Shown: in pieces, positions 41,099 to 48,660 of the stretch
Layout: the number at the start of each line of letters is the position of its first letter
Position numbering within the stretch: position 1 is the stretch's first letter
Origin: JAFARZ01 sp035651595
Lineage (GTDB): Bacteria; Actinomycetota; Actinomycetes; Streptosporangiales; Streptosporangiaceae
Assembly (NCBI GenBank): GCA_035651595.1
Contig: DASRFJ010000033.1
Location: forward strand, 1-64,000
Length of the DNA: 64,000 nucleotides
Direction: 5' to 3'
Program-made: the position numbers and the translations under genes
Notes under the pieces: model-generated
Told to the model about the DNA's origin: nothing
The model's database searches: none
What the model saw: only the letters and a program-made list of their open reading frames with translations

Positions 41099-42877
41099 AT
41101 GGACCAGTCTCAGGACTTGGCGTGGTGGGCTTCGGTCGTTTTCGACCGATGGCGGGACCGGCCCGGGCCGCGCTACCAGCGGCTGGCCGCGTGCCTGCTC
41201 GACGCGGTGTCGCGCCGGGTGCTTGTCGCCGGCACCCGGGTGCCTGCCGAGCGGCAGCTGGGCATGGCGGTCGGCGTGTCCCGCGGAACGGTGGTCGCGT
41301 GCTTCGAGCACCTGGTCGCGGCCGGGGTGCTGCGGCGGCGCGTGGGTGCGGGGACATTCGTGGTCGGGCCGCCGTCGTGGGCGAATTCCGGCGAGTCCGG
41401 GGCTGTCGCGGAGCTGCTGCTGCGCCGGCTGGCCGGGGATCTGCCGGTCATCGACCTGTCCATGTCGTGTCCGGGGGACGTGCGGCATCTGCCGTCCTTT
41501 GGCGAGCCGGTGCTCGCTTCGCTGGACGGGAACGGGCTGGACCCGCGCGGTCTGCTGTCGTTGCGGACCGCGGTCGCGTCGCATCTGACCCGGTTCGGGC
41601 GGCTGACGACCGCGGCGGACCAGATCGTCGTCTGCGCCGGTGCGCAGGAGGCGCTGTGGCTGCTCGGCCGCGTGCTGCGGCCGCCGCGGGTGCTGGTGTC
41701 CTGTCCTTCGTATCCGGGTTTGACCGGGGCCTTCGGTTCTCGTCTCGGCGTGGTGCCCGGGGATGTCGCCGGGACCACGGCGGTGGCGGTGGCGCGGGCG
41801 CCGGGCGGGTCCTGCGCCTTCGTGATGCCGGACGGGCACAACCCGACCGGGCTGGTCATGTCCGGCGTGCGGCGGCAGGCGTTCGCGTCCGTGGCGGACG
41901 CGGAACGGGTCGTGGTCATCGAGGACATGGCGCTCGCCGATTTGTCGTTGCCTGGGGCCGGTGCCCCGGCGTTGCCGCTGGCTTCGCTGAGCCCGGCTGT
42001 GATCGCGGTGGGATCGGTGTCGAAGCTGCTATGGGGCGGGCTGCGGATCGGGTGGATCCGGGTCGGGGACGCTCGGCTGCTCGCGGCGCTGGTCGCGCGG
42101 AAGGCCGCGCTGAACCTGGCAACGTCGGCCGTCGCGCAGGCGTACGCGGCGGTGTTGCTGGGCGCGGTTACCCCGTCGTGGCTCGGCGCGCACCGCTCGG
42201 CGCTGGTGCGGCGGCGGGATCACCTGGTCTCGATGGTCGGCGCACTGCTGCCCGCGTGGCGGGTAGCGGTCGTGCCTTCGGCCGGGCTGTCGCTGTGGGT
42301 GCGGCTGCCGGTGCTCGACGCGGCGGCGTTCGCGCACGTGGCGTCGCGGCACGGGGTCGTGGTAGCGCCGGGTTCGGCGGCATGCGTGTGCGGGGAGCAC
42401 CGGGGGTACGTCCGGCTCTCGTTCGCCGAGCACCTGGACACGTTGTCGCTCGCGGTGGAGCGGCTGGCCGTGGCCTGGGAAGCCCACTCCGAGAACCTGG
42501 CCGCCGGCCTGGTCTCGTTATGTGCCGAGGATGTGGGCGCGGTGGTGCCAGGCGGCGCGCAGGATCGCGGCGCTGCCGGGCTGGAGGTCGTCGGCGAGGG
42601 TCGCGACGCTCTGCTCGGTGAACGGCTCGGTGAGCAGGCGGCCTTCGTCGTTGCGGCCGGGGATGCCGGGGAACAGGGCGTCGAACCGCGGGGCACCGAA
42701 CACCGTGACGACGAGCATGTCCAGGACCATGCTGAGCGGATCGACGCCGAGGCCGATCCAGTAGGTGCGCTGCGTGAGCTCGCGGTAGAACGGCCAGTTG
42801 CCGTAGTCGATGGGCGTGCGATCGCTCCCGTAGTCCTCCGGGTCGTTGCGCAGCTCTTCGGCCAGCTCACGGGCTAG
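41099..42877 (+). CDS. MocR-type GntR/aminotransferase regulator with antisense C-terminal extension
   Basis: 592 residues from ATG 41099. A GntR winged helix (PAERQLGMAVGVSRGTVVACFEHLVAAGVLRR region, about 45-80) is followed by a fold type I aminotransferase domain with PDGHNPTG and the PLP-binding lysine in GSVSKLLWGGLRIGW. MocR proteins usually end after about 460 residues (RLSFAEHLD..AVERLAVAW here). The frame has no stop there and runs another 120-odd residues antisense to the 3' end of the opposite gene, giving low-complexity Gly/Ala/Glu sequence. The tail is probably non-functional read-on. It is likely to regulate neighbouring or PLP/vitamin genes. Confidence 0.82.
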   Translation: MDQSQDLAWWASVVFDRWRDRPGPRYQRLAACLLDAVSRRVLVAGTRVPAERQLGMAVGVSRGTVVACFEHLVAAGVLRRRVGAGTFVVGPPSWANSGESGAVAELLLRRLAGDLPVIDLSMSCPGDVRHLPSFGEPVLASLDGNGLDPRGLLSLRTAVASHLTRFGRLTTAADQIVVCAGAQEALWLLGRVLRPPRVLVSCPSYPGLTGAFGSRLGVVPGDVAGTTAVAVARAPGGSCAFVMPDGHNPTGLVMSGVRRQAFASVADAERVVVIEDMALADLSLPGAGAPALPLASLSPAVIAVGSVSKLLWGGLRIGWIRVGDARLLAALVARKAALNLATSAVAQAYAAVLLGAVTPSWLGAHRSALVRRRDHLVSMVGALLPAWRVAVVPSAGLSLWVRLPVLDAAAFAHVASRHGVVVAPGSAACVCGEHRGYVRLSFAEHLDTLSLAVERLAVAWEAHSENLAAGLVSLCAEDVGAVVPGGAQDRGAAGLEVVGEGRDALLGERLGEQAAFVVAAGDAGEQGVEPRGTEHRDDEHVQDHAERIDAEADPVGALRELAVERPVAVVDGRAIAPVVLRVVAQLFGQLTG

Positions 42878-43597
42878 GCAACGGCGCAGGCTGAAGTCGT
42901 TGGCGAGGTTGTGGCCGGCGTCGTCGGACGGCTGGAACATGCCGGCCGGCGCCACGGTGTACCTGCCGCCGTTGGTGGCGACCCTGGCCGGGTCGCGCCA
43001 GTGCAGGACCATGTCCGTCCGCGCGCCGTTGCTGCGCAGGACGAGGGCGCTGATCGCGGTCATCACGGGGCGCCGGCTCAGGTCGGTGGGGTCGCCGATG
43101 GCCTCGCGGAGGATCAGCCCGGCCGTGCCGGCCAGGCTCGCGGCGGCGAACTCGTGCGCGACGGCCTCGCAGGTGCTGATCATGTCGAAGTAACGACCTG
43201 GACCGAACGACAGGTGCGTTGCCGAGCCGGTAACCTCGAGGAGCCGGTAGCAGACGCGGTTCTGGTAGAGCTTCGGCCTGGCCAGGGCGCCCAGCGCGGC
43301 GGCGTACGTGGGGTAGCGGCTGCCGTCGGGGCGGATTGGGCGGACAGCCGCGGACTCCGGCCCGTCACCGGTGACGACGGCGCCGGGCGCCGACGCCGCT
43401 AGCTGGAGCCGGACGTCGCCGAGCGGGATCGGCCGCGGTGCCAGCCACTCGGGTCTGGTCAGCAGCGGCGTGCCGTAACCGCGCAGGTGACGCGGGTACT
43501 GTTCGGCGGCTGCGAGGGTCAGCTCGCGGCGGTGCTCGGTCAGGTACTGGCGGGTGGCACGCCACTGCTGCTCCTGCTCCTGCTCCTGCGATGACAT
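42518..43597 (-). CDS. conserved hypothetical protein, possible regulator
   Basis: 359 residues from ATG 43597. The N-terminus is a Glu/Gln run (EQEQEQEQQ) encoded by CTCCTG repeats on the forward strand. Then come folded segments such as LYQNRVCYRLLEVTG, LSFGPGRYFDMISTCEAVAHE and DFSLRRCLARELAEEL. That last stretch together with the Arg-rich context resembles proteins that follow helix-turn-helix/Nudix-like regulators, but I cannot place it in a family. Its 3' end lies opposite the tail of the MocR frame (360-bp antisense overlap), and of the two this frame keeps the better protein character. Confidence 0.75.
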   Translation of the reverse strand: MSSQEQEQEQQWRATRQYLTEHRRELTLAAAEQYPRHLRGYGTPLLTRPEWLAPRPIPLGDVRLQLAASAPGAVVTGDGPESAAVRPIRPDGSRYPTYAAALGALARPKLYQNRVCYRLLEVTGSATHLSFGPGRYFDMISTCEAVAHEFAAASLAGTAGLILREAIGDPTDLSRRPVMTAISALVLRSNGARTDMVLHWRDPARVATNGGRYTVAPAGMFQPSDDAGHNLANDFSLRRCLARELAEELRNDPEDYGSDRTPIDYGNWPFYRELTQRTYWIGLGVDPLSMVLDMLVVTVFGAPRFDALFPGIPGRNDEGRLLTEPFTEQSVATLADDLQPGSAAILRAAWHHRAHILGT

Positions 43598-43924
43598 CGG
43601 ACCCAGCTTGCCATGTGCGGTCAGCTGACCAGGATGCCTTCGGTGGCGTGGCCGCGCTTGGTGAGCATGGCGATCAGCGCACCAGCCAGCGCCGCTTGCC
43701 GGACCCGCGCCGCGCACGGAGCAGTCGACAGGCGTCGACCGGCCCCTTTGCCGCCCAAGTGGTTTCAAGTTGCCCAAGTTTGGCCCATTTCGTTCCGCCA
43801 CTTCTCCGGCAAGGCGGCTGAACGGCGGCAAGGCGGCCGACGGGCGGCAAGGTGAGCCGACCGCTCGGGCCGTCGCTGCCTGATGTGCACGTGATATCCG
43901 CTAGCCACGGCCACTGTAGGCGTT

Positions 43925-44202
43925 CCAAAACAACGTGCGCTCACGGCGCGTCGCGCGGTGCGGCTGCGACAGGCAGCCCACTCGCCCAAACCTGGACATA
44001 CCCCATATTCGAGGAGCGGGACAGATCATTGCGGACAGTTACCCCCCCGATCCGGTGGGTAACTGTCCGCAATCATTTCCGAGCGCTGCGCCGAGCCCGC
44101 ACACACCGGCGAACGGCAAGCCCATGCTGGATCAAACCGGGGCATTGCGGGCAACCAGCACAGCAGCCGAACCTGGCACGCCGGAAACGCAGCTTGCTTT
44201 GG
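43925..44202. repeat. family A element, complete copy A5 with terminal inverted repeats
   Basis: About 278 bp. The ends are imperfect inverted repeats: CCAAAACAACGTGCG..CGGCGCGTC at the left, and on the reverse strand CCAAAGCAAGCTGCG..CGGCGTGCC at the right. The central arms 44028-44047 and 44054-44073 match at 19 of 20 positions around CGATCC. The layout of terminal inverted repeats, a central palindrome and no coding frame is that of a miniature inverted-repeat element. No clear target duplication is visible. 43598-43924, before it, shows no gene. Confidence 0.8.
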
Positions 44203-44248
44203 AGCGCTTACGTCGACGGCGCGAACAGCCGTGCCGCGGCGGCCCTAG

Positions 44249-44479
44249 TCAGATCACCAGGTCTACGCGTTCGACGGTGATCAGCTGGTCTTCGAGGACG
44301 TACATCACCCGGTACGGCCCGACCTTGAGACGCCGGTAGTCACCACGGACGAAGGCCTCGGGCGGGCTCGGGTTACCGGCGAGCGCTCCGACAGCCGTGC
44401 AGATCTCTCGCATGCCGTCCTGGTCGGCCATGAACCGGCACGCCGACGCACATGCGGCCGGGGACCACTCTATTCTCAC
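44249..44479 (-). CDS. RelE/ParE-type toxin
   Basis: 76 residues from GTG 44479, which shares one base with the antitoxin stop (TAGTG). The RelE fold is visible in VRIEWSPAA, PPEAFVRGDYRRLKVGPYRVMYVLEDQLITVERVD: the YRVMYVLED strand and the R/K pair before it are typical. These toxins cleave mRNA at the ribosome or act on gyrase. It forms a type II toxin-antitoxin pair with the preceding gene. Confidence 0.88.
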   Translation of the reverse strand: MRIEWSPAACASACRFMADQDGMREICTAVGALAGNPSPPEAFVRGDYRRLKVGPYRVMYVLEDQLITVERVDLVI

Positions 44480-44715
44480 TAACCACCCAGGAGCTGCTTC
44501 ATTACTTCTTCGTGCGAGACGGCACCCGGGCGGCCGGCCGCGGCCCACTCCCGGTAGCCCTGCATGATCGCGTCGGCCTCGGCGACGTCAAGGTCCGCCT
44601 CCGTCGCCCGCCGTTCCAGCGCACGCAGCCGCCGGTACTCATCGACCGGGACCACGACCGCGCTCGGGCCGCTCAGCGCAGTGCTCTCCTGATACCCGAA
44701 GCTCTGCACGCTCAT
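44479..44715 (-). CDS. Phd/YefM-like antitoxin
   Basis: 78 residues. The N-terminus (PSAVVVPVDEYRRLRALERR) matches the DNA-binding Phd/YefM core with its VPVDEYRRL motif. The C-terminal part, ending HEEVMKQLLGG, is the toxin-neutralising tail. It is translationally coupled to the RelE-like toxin by one shared base, with antitoxin first as usual. The complex probably represses its own promoter. Confidence 0.88.
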   Translation of the reverse strand: MSVQSFGYQESTALSGPSAVVVPVDEYRRLRALERRATEADLDVAEADAIMQGYREWAAAGRPGAVSHEEVMKQLLGG

Positions 44716-44799
44716 GTCCCCATCCTACGGAGCGCGCGGACATTCTCGTCGGACATCGTCCGGGCGCGTCGCGACGCCCGGCTCCCAATGTGCCGCGCG

Positions 44800-44820
44800 G
44801 CATACCCCCGGGTAGTATGC
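44800..44820. promoter_or_regulatory. CsoR/RicR-like operator at the CopZ-like start
   Basis: GCATACCCCCGGGTAGTATGC: the outer arms GCATAC and GTATGC are perfect complements, and the inner TACCC-CC-GGGTA is a G/C-tract dyad of the kind bound by copper-sensing CsoR/RicR proteins. It overlaps the ATG at 44817. A csoR-like gene lies 3 kb away. Confidence 0.65.
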
Positions 44821-46283
44821 GATTCGTGGAGACGAGGACGATTTCTGTCAGCGGGATGACGTGCGACCACTGCGCTCGCGCGGTTCGGCAGGAACTCACC
44901 GAGCTGTCCGGGGTGAGCAGCGTCGAGGTGGACGTTACCAGCGGCCAGGTCACCGTGACCGCCGCGCCGTTCCCGTCAGACGACGCGCTTCGCGCCGCGA
45001 TCGAGGAAGCCGGTTACGAGCTTCAACAGGGCTTACAGCATCAGCACGAGCAGGTAGGCCATGGTGACCCCCATCGCCATCTTGCACGCCATCCCGCACC
45101 GCGGCGCCAGCGTCCGGGCGCAAGACGACACCGCGGTGAACCGGTCGCCCAGCCACATCACATAGCCGACCATGAAGGCGGCGAGCCCCAGCGCGACGAC
45201 CGACAGCCCGGACCCGCTCGTACCCATGCCGTGGCCCGGCTTCGGCACGGCCAGCAGCATGTAGACCATCGCGCCGCACTCAAGCAGGTGCGGCACCGGC
45301 TGCGGGCAGCGCCACCCGTGCCCGGCGAGCGCAGCACCGGCGAGCGCAGCACCGGCGGGCACGGCACCAGCGGGCTCAGCACCAGCGGGCGCAGTAGCAG
45401 ACCGCAGCGCCGCCCAGCCGAACCACGCCACACCGCCCGCGAACACCACCGCCCACAACGCGGACGGCCAGAGCCGCAGCCGGGCAATCAGCATCCCGGC
45501 CATCGCCACGCCCATAAGCACATGCACGACGTCCGAATCAACCTCGGCAGGCCGCCGCGTCCGCCGCGCCACGACCAGGCGCCCGGTACAGAATCCGGCG
45601 ACGCCGAGCATCATCGCGACGAACACCGAACTCAGCCACGTCGGCGCGCTCATTCCGGCACCGGCCAGTACGCCAGGGCCAGCAGGACGAGCAGCGGGCC
45701 GGAATCGGGATCGGTGGAACCGCCGGTCAGCATCCCGCCGAACCCCTCCACCAGCCAGATCACGACGGCCAGCGCGACGGTCAAACCCACCACGCCACGC
45801 ACCGCGAGGACCGAAGGCGGGTACACCCCGCACGCGATCACGACCATCAGCACCGCGAACACAAGGCCGCCCGGGCTCAGCGCGGACGCGGCGTGGGTGT
45901 CGAGCCACGCCAGCCACCCCGGCTGCCCGGCGGCCATGTCCGCGATCCCGGAATGCAACGTCCGGACAGATCCGGGGAGCGCGGCCAGCACCGCCATCGT
46001 GCCCCACAGCACCGCCCACGACACGCGTGCTACCGAGGCGCCGACGGCCCGCCCCGCGACGAACGCGGCCGAAACGTCCCGTTCCGAAGGCCACAGCAGC
46101 ACCGCGAGCACCGCGTACAGCAGCACCGCTCCCGGCGCGCCCAGCAGCGGACTGGCCGAGCCGGTGAGCACCCCGCCGAGCCCTTCGCCCAGCCACCACA
46201 CCCCGAGCGCCCACACGACCGACGCCGCCAACGCCGGCTTCACGGTACGCCGGAACGCTATTCCGAGGCCGAGCAGCACCTGA
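44817..46283 (+). CDS. CopZ-like heavy-metal-associated domain protein with antisense read-on
   Basis: From ATG 44817 (GTG 44826 is an alternative). The first 70 or so residues are a complete HMA copper-chaperone domain: ISVSGMTCDHCARAVRQEL with the MxCxxC metal site, SSVEVDVTSGQVTV, and the ending LRAAIEEAGYEL. The frame then has no stop for another 410 codons, all antisense to the DUF5134 and membrane-protein genes, giving His/Arg/Pro-rich sequence unlike any protein. The functional product is probably only the N-terminal domain; a lost stop near 45020-45040 (several CAA/CAG codons) is likely. The role would be copper delivery or sensing. Confidence 0.6.
   Translation: MRFVETRTISVSGMTCDHCARAVRQELTELSGVSSVEVDVTSGQVTVTAAPFPSDDALRAAIEEAGYELQQGLQHQHEQVGHGDPHRHLARHPAPRRQRPGARRHRGEPVAQPHHIADHEGGEPQRDDRQPGPARTHAVARLRHGQQHVDHRAALKQVRHRLRAAPPVPGERSTGERSTGGHGTSGLSTSGRSSRPQRRPAEPRHTAREHHRPQRGRPEPQPGNQHPGHRHAHKHMHDVRINLGRPPRPPRHDQAPGTESGDAEHHRDEHRTQPRRRAHSGTGQYARASRTSSGPESGSVEPPVSIPPNPSTSQITTASATVKPTTPRTARTEGGYTPHAITTISTANTRPPGLSADAAWVSSHASHPGCPAAMSAIPECNVRTDPGSAASTAIVPHSTAHDTRATEAPTARPATNAAETSRSEGHSSTASTAYSSTAPGAPSSGLAEPVSTPPSPSPSHHTPSAHTTDAANAGFTVRRNAIPRPSST
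45033..45653 (-). CDS. DUF5134 domain integral membrane protein
   Basis: 206 residues from ATG 45653, overlapping the preceding membrane protein stop (ATGA). About six hydrophobic segments are seen, with a cytoplasmic or loop stretch of Ala/Gly repeats (encoded by tandem 15-bp units around 45310-45400). The His and Cys placement (HVLMGVAMAGML, CGAMVYMLLAV, MACKMAMGV) fits DUF5134, an actinobacterial family often found beside copper genes. The function is not established; metal transport or a Cu-dependent membrane role is a guess from context. Confidence 0.85.
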   Translation of the reverse strand: MSAPTWLSSVFVAMMLGVAGFCTGRLVVARRTRRPAEVDSDVVHVLMGVAMAGMLIARLRLWPSALWAVVFAGGVAWFGWAALRSATAPAGAEPAGAVPAGAALAGAALAGHGWRCPQPVPHLLECGAMVYMLLAVPKPGHGMGTSGSGLSVVALGLAAFMVGYVMWLGDRFTAVSSCARTLAPRCGMACKMAMGVTMAYLLVLML

Positions 46284-46558
46284 ATGGTGGCGAATGCCCC
46301 GTTGGAAATTGTCAGATGGTGTCCGATAAACGAAGCCGACCACGTGATCGGCGCGGCAACCGGCGCCGGATTTCCGGCGGCGGATTCAGCCAGCATCGAA
46401 GGGAAAGCCTTACTGAACATGGCCGGCTGGTACTGGAACAAACCGTCGAGCAACCAGAGGGCGCCGAGCGCCAGTTGCAGCTTCCGCCGCAGATCAACCC
46501 GCACATCGAGCGCCGGCGCGCGAGCGAGCCCACCCGCGACGACGAGGCTTTCGCTCAT
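45650..46558 (-). CDS. multi-pass membrane protein (DoxX/MauE-like) beside copper genes
   Basis: 302 residues from ATG 46558. The N-terminal segment RRKLQLALGALWLLDGLFQYQPAMFS is the DoxX-like start, followed by seven or eight hydrophobic helices and a glycine-rich repeat GGMLTGGSTDPDSGP near the end. The same GG(V/M)LTGS motif occurs twice (about 145 and 280), so the protein looks like two related halves. It is translationally coupled to the DUF5134 gene. Substrate and role are unknown. Confidence 0.85.
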   Translation of the reverse strand: MSESLVVAGGLARAPALDVRVDLRRKLQLALGALWLLDGLFQYQPAMFSKAFPSMLAESAAGNPAPVAAPITWSASFIGHHLTISNGAFATIQVLLGLGIAFRRTVKPALAASVVWALGVWWLGEGLGGVLTGSASPLLGAPGAVLLYAVLAVLLWPSERDVSAAFVAGRAVGASVARVSWAVLWGTMAVLAALPGSVRTLHSGIADMAAGQPGWLAWLDTHAASALSPGGLVFAVLMVVIACGVYPPSVLAVRGVVGLTVALAVVIWLVEGFGGMLTGGSTDPDSGPLLVLLALAYWPVPE

Positions 46559-46630
46559 GGCTGACCCTTTCGTATTCAGCAAAACGGTAACCCGTATTCC
46601 ACAACTACAGCAAGCGAAAATTCGCCGGCT

Positions 46631-46702
46631 TACCCCGGCCCGGTATTACCAGCAATGTCGCCATAAACCCGGACAGGGTATAGGCGAAACCGGGCCGGGG
46701 TA
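46631..46702. promoter_or_regulatory. dyad in the promoter of the DoxX-like/DUF5134 operon
   Basis: TACCCCGGCCCGG (46631-46643) and CCGGGCCGGGGTA (46690-46702) are perfect 13-bp arms, 46 bp apart. Within them, 46664-46681 reads AACCC-GGACA-GGGTA, one base off the TACCC-N5-GGGTA copper-repressor pattern. The site lies 73-144 bp before the ATG at 46558 and just after the DUF899 stop. Confidence 0.6.
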
Positions 46703-46715
46703 TGCCCGGAAAAGG

Positions 46716-47429
46716 TCAGGACGAGAATGAGGGATCGCCGTCACGGACGGCGTCCGAACGGCCCTTCGGCTCCTCCCATGCCTCTTGCCTGCCGAGCGCG
46801 GTCATGTCGAGGAACGAGTACGCGTGCGGGATGTACTCGTTGCCCCGCGCGTACGCCGAATACGTGTGGTACACCGAGTCGCCGTCCCGTAGGAACGCGC
46901 TGACCCCCGGTAGTTCCGTCGCCTCGGTCAGCGACGGCTCGTCGCGGTAGTTGTACCGCGGCTTCGCGGGGTCGATTGTGACCCCGTAGTCCTTGTTGAA
47001 GCTGGTGCCGAACGACGAATACCACGGCACGTCCCACCCTCGCTCCGCCTTGGCCTTGTCGATCTTGGCGTAGGGTGCCACGGACACCAGGACGAAATTC
47101 GTCTCCCGGGACCGAATGTTGTCGAACAGAGTCGGCGTCATCGAGCTGATGGCCACCGAGCAGCTCGGACACGGCTGCTCCCAGTCCGCCCCGAACATCA
47201 CGTGCTGGACGAGCAGCTGCCGCTTGCCGTCGAACAGCTCAGCGAGGCTGACCTGCCCGGATGGCCCTTCGAAGACGTAGTTCTCGGTCACCTCGACCAT
47301 CGGCAGCCGCCGCCGGTCCGCGTTAACCGCATCGTGCTTGCGGGTCAGCTCCTTCTCCGCGGCGAGCAGCCGCAGCCTGGCCTCAAGCCACTCCTCGCGG
47401 GATACGACCTGTGGAAGACTCACTGGCAA
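46716..47429 (-). CDS. DUF899 family thioredoxin-like protein
   Basis: 237 residues. The family core is visible: REEWLEARLRLLAAEKELTRKHDAVNADRRRLP at the start, HVMFGADWEQPCPSCSVAISSM with a CxxC-like PCPSC site, and FNKDYG, YNYRDEP, SVYHTYSAYARG at the end. DUF899 proteins have a thioredoxin-like fold and are common in soil bacteria, possibly as reductases or peroxiredoxin-like enzymes. Its neighbours are copper-linked membrane genes on one side and csoR on the other, separated by about 60 bp. Confidence 0.9.
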   Translation of the reverse strand: MPVSLPQVVSREEWLEARLRLLAAEKELTRKHDAVNADRRRLPMVEVTENYVFEGPSGQVSLAELFDGKRQLLVQHVMFGADWEQPCPSCSVAISSMTPTLFDNIRSRETNFVLVSVAPYAKIDKAKAERGWDVPWYSSFGTSFNKDYGVTIDPAKPRYNYRDEPSLTEATELPGVSAFLRDGDSVYHTYSAYARGNEYIPHAYSFLDMTALGRQEAWEEPKGRSDAVRDGDPSFSS

Positions 47430-47490
47430 ACCTCCTGAATTGAGCCCTTTCAGGAGTGAGACTCACCGGCCGCGCGGAACTCATCGGCGA

Positions 47491-47772
47491 TCAGGAACGA
47501 ACGAGCCGGCCGATCGCCTCGGCGGCCTCCTTGACCTTGTCGCCGGCCTCCGGCCCGCCCTGCTCGATCGCCTCGGTCACGCAGTGCCCGAGATGATCTT
47601 CGAGCAACCCCAGCGCGACGGCCTGCAGCGCGCGGGTGACCGCGGACACCTGCGTCAGGATGTCGATGCAATAGGTGTCGGATTCCACCATCCGCTGTAG
47701 CCCCCGGACCTGGCCCTCGATCCGCCGCAGCCGCTTGAGGTAGGCGTCTTTGTCCTGCGTATACCCGCGCAT
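47491..47772 (-). CDS. csoR: CsoR family copper-sensing repressor
   Basis: 93 residues from ATG 47772. The DUF156 fold starts YLKRLRRIEGQVRGLQRMV. The Cu(I) ligands Cys35 (DTYCIDIL), His60 and Cys64 (EDHLGHCV) are in place as in CsoR (Cys-His-Cys), so it is a metal sensor rather than the formaldehyde-type FrmR. Cu(I) binding releases it from G/C-tract dyads; candidate sites are at 44800 and 46631, and in the family C repeats. It probably forms a unit with DUF899. Confidence 0.9.
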   Translation of the reverse strand: MRGYTQDKDAYLKRLRRIEGQVRGLQRMVESDTYCIDILTQVSAVTRALQAVALGLLEDHLGHCVTEAIEQGGPEAGDKVKEAAEAIGRLVRS

Positions 47773-47837
47773 ATCACAAACTGTAATAGCAGAACGGCAT
47801 CGGCTCGACCCCAGAGTCACATATCACGGCAGCGAGG

Positions 47838-48215
47838 TCAGCCGGCCATGCTGCGGTACACCGCGATCAGCGCCGCACGCTGCTCGTCGGTCAGCCGCTC
47901 GTCGGCGCGGATCGCGTCCTCGGTACCGGTCAGCTCCGGGGCCGCGGCCGCCGGCTCGGCGGCGGGTTCCGGGCCCGGATCGAGCAGGCCCGCCTGCGCG
48001 AGCAGCGTTTCCGCGGAAACGTTGAGGGCGTCCGCGATCGCCTTGAGCACCCGGACCGAGGGCTGATGCAGCCCGCGCTCGACCTGGCTCAGGTACGGAT
48101 TGGACAGGCTGGTGAGATCCGCGAGCTGCCGAAGCGACAGGTTCGCCATCTTGCGCTGGGCGTGGATGAACGCGCCGAGCGCCTCGCGCTGGCGCTGCCA
48201 CGAGTCAGCCATCAC
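47838..48215 (-). CDS. XRE family transcriptional regulator
   Basis: 125 residues. The helix-turn-helix is LSLRQLADLTSLSNPYLSQVERGLHQPSVRVLKAIA (about 26-61 in the frame), and the C-terminal part has Pro/Ala-rich linker plus RLTDEQRAALIAVYRSMAG. This architecture resembles the actinobacterial XRE regulators beside phasin/HbhA-like genes (Rv0474-like). A small gene of that kind is next to it in the same direction, so regulation of that gene is plausible. Confidence 0.88.
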   Translation of the reverse strand: MMADSWQRQREALGAFIHAQRKMANLSLRQLADLTSLSNPYLSQVERGLHQPSVRVLKAIADALNVSAETLLAQAGLLDPGPEPAAEPAAAAPELTGTEDAIRADERLTDEQRAALIAVYRSMAG

Positions 48216-48286
48216 GCCCTCCTTACGCTAAATATAGTACGCGCGGCGGCCCCGTCCGGGGTACCGCCGCGCGCCACCGCGCCGCG

Positions 48287-48598
48287 CTAGGCAGCCGCGT
48301 CGTTCACGTCGCTCGCGCCTTCCGCGCCGCTCGCGTGCCTCGCCCCGCCCGGCAGCACCGCGAGCAGTTCCTCGGCGAACGTGCGCTGGCTGGCGAGCAG
48401 CGTCTCGGCGAATTCGTACGCCCTGGCCACGACCCCCTCCGGCCGCGGCAGCCGGTCCGCGAACGGCACGTTCGGCACCGGCAGCTTCGGCGCGATGGCC
48501 TGCACGGTCTCGACGCACGTCTTGACGGCACCGACGACGGCCTCCTGTCCGGCCCGGATCCCCGAAAGCACGCTGTCCTGCACATTGAAAGCGGTCAT
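48287..48598 (-). CDS. small phasin/HbhA-like protein
   Basis: 103 residues, alpha-helical throughout: SVLSGIRAGQEAVVGAVKTCVETVQAIAP, then VVARAYEFAETLLASQRTFAEELLAVLPG, with a short flexible tail. The order of helices and the FAETLLASQRTFAEELL repeat-like stretch recall phasins or the HbhA N-terminus, which coat lipid or PHA inclusions. The resemblance is structural rather than firm. It lies 71 bp upstream of the XRE regulator gene and may be co-transcribed with it. Confidence 0.75.
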   Translation of the reverse strand: MTAFNVQDSVLSGIRAGQEAVVGAVKTCVETVQAIAPKLPVPNVPFADRLPRPEGVVARAYEFAETLLASQRTFAEELLAVLPGGARHASGAEGASDVNDAAA

Positions 48599-48660
48599 TT
48601 GCCCTACCTCATCTCACTGAGCTTCCTGCCGCTAACTATATCAAGCGCGCAAACTATGTC

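Noticed and set aside
44028..44073. Family A palindrome as an oriT or phage attachment site
   Set aside because: No relaxase, integrase or phage genes are nearby, and the multiple dispersed copies argue against a unique site.
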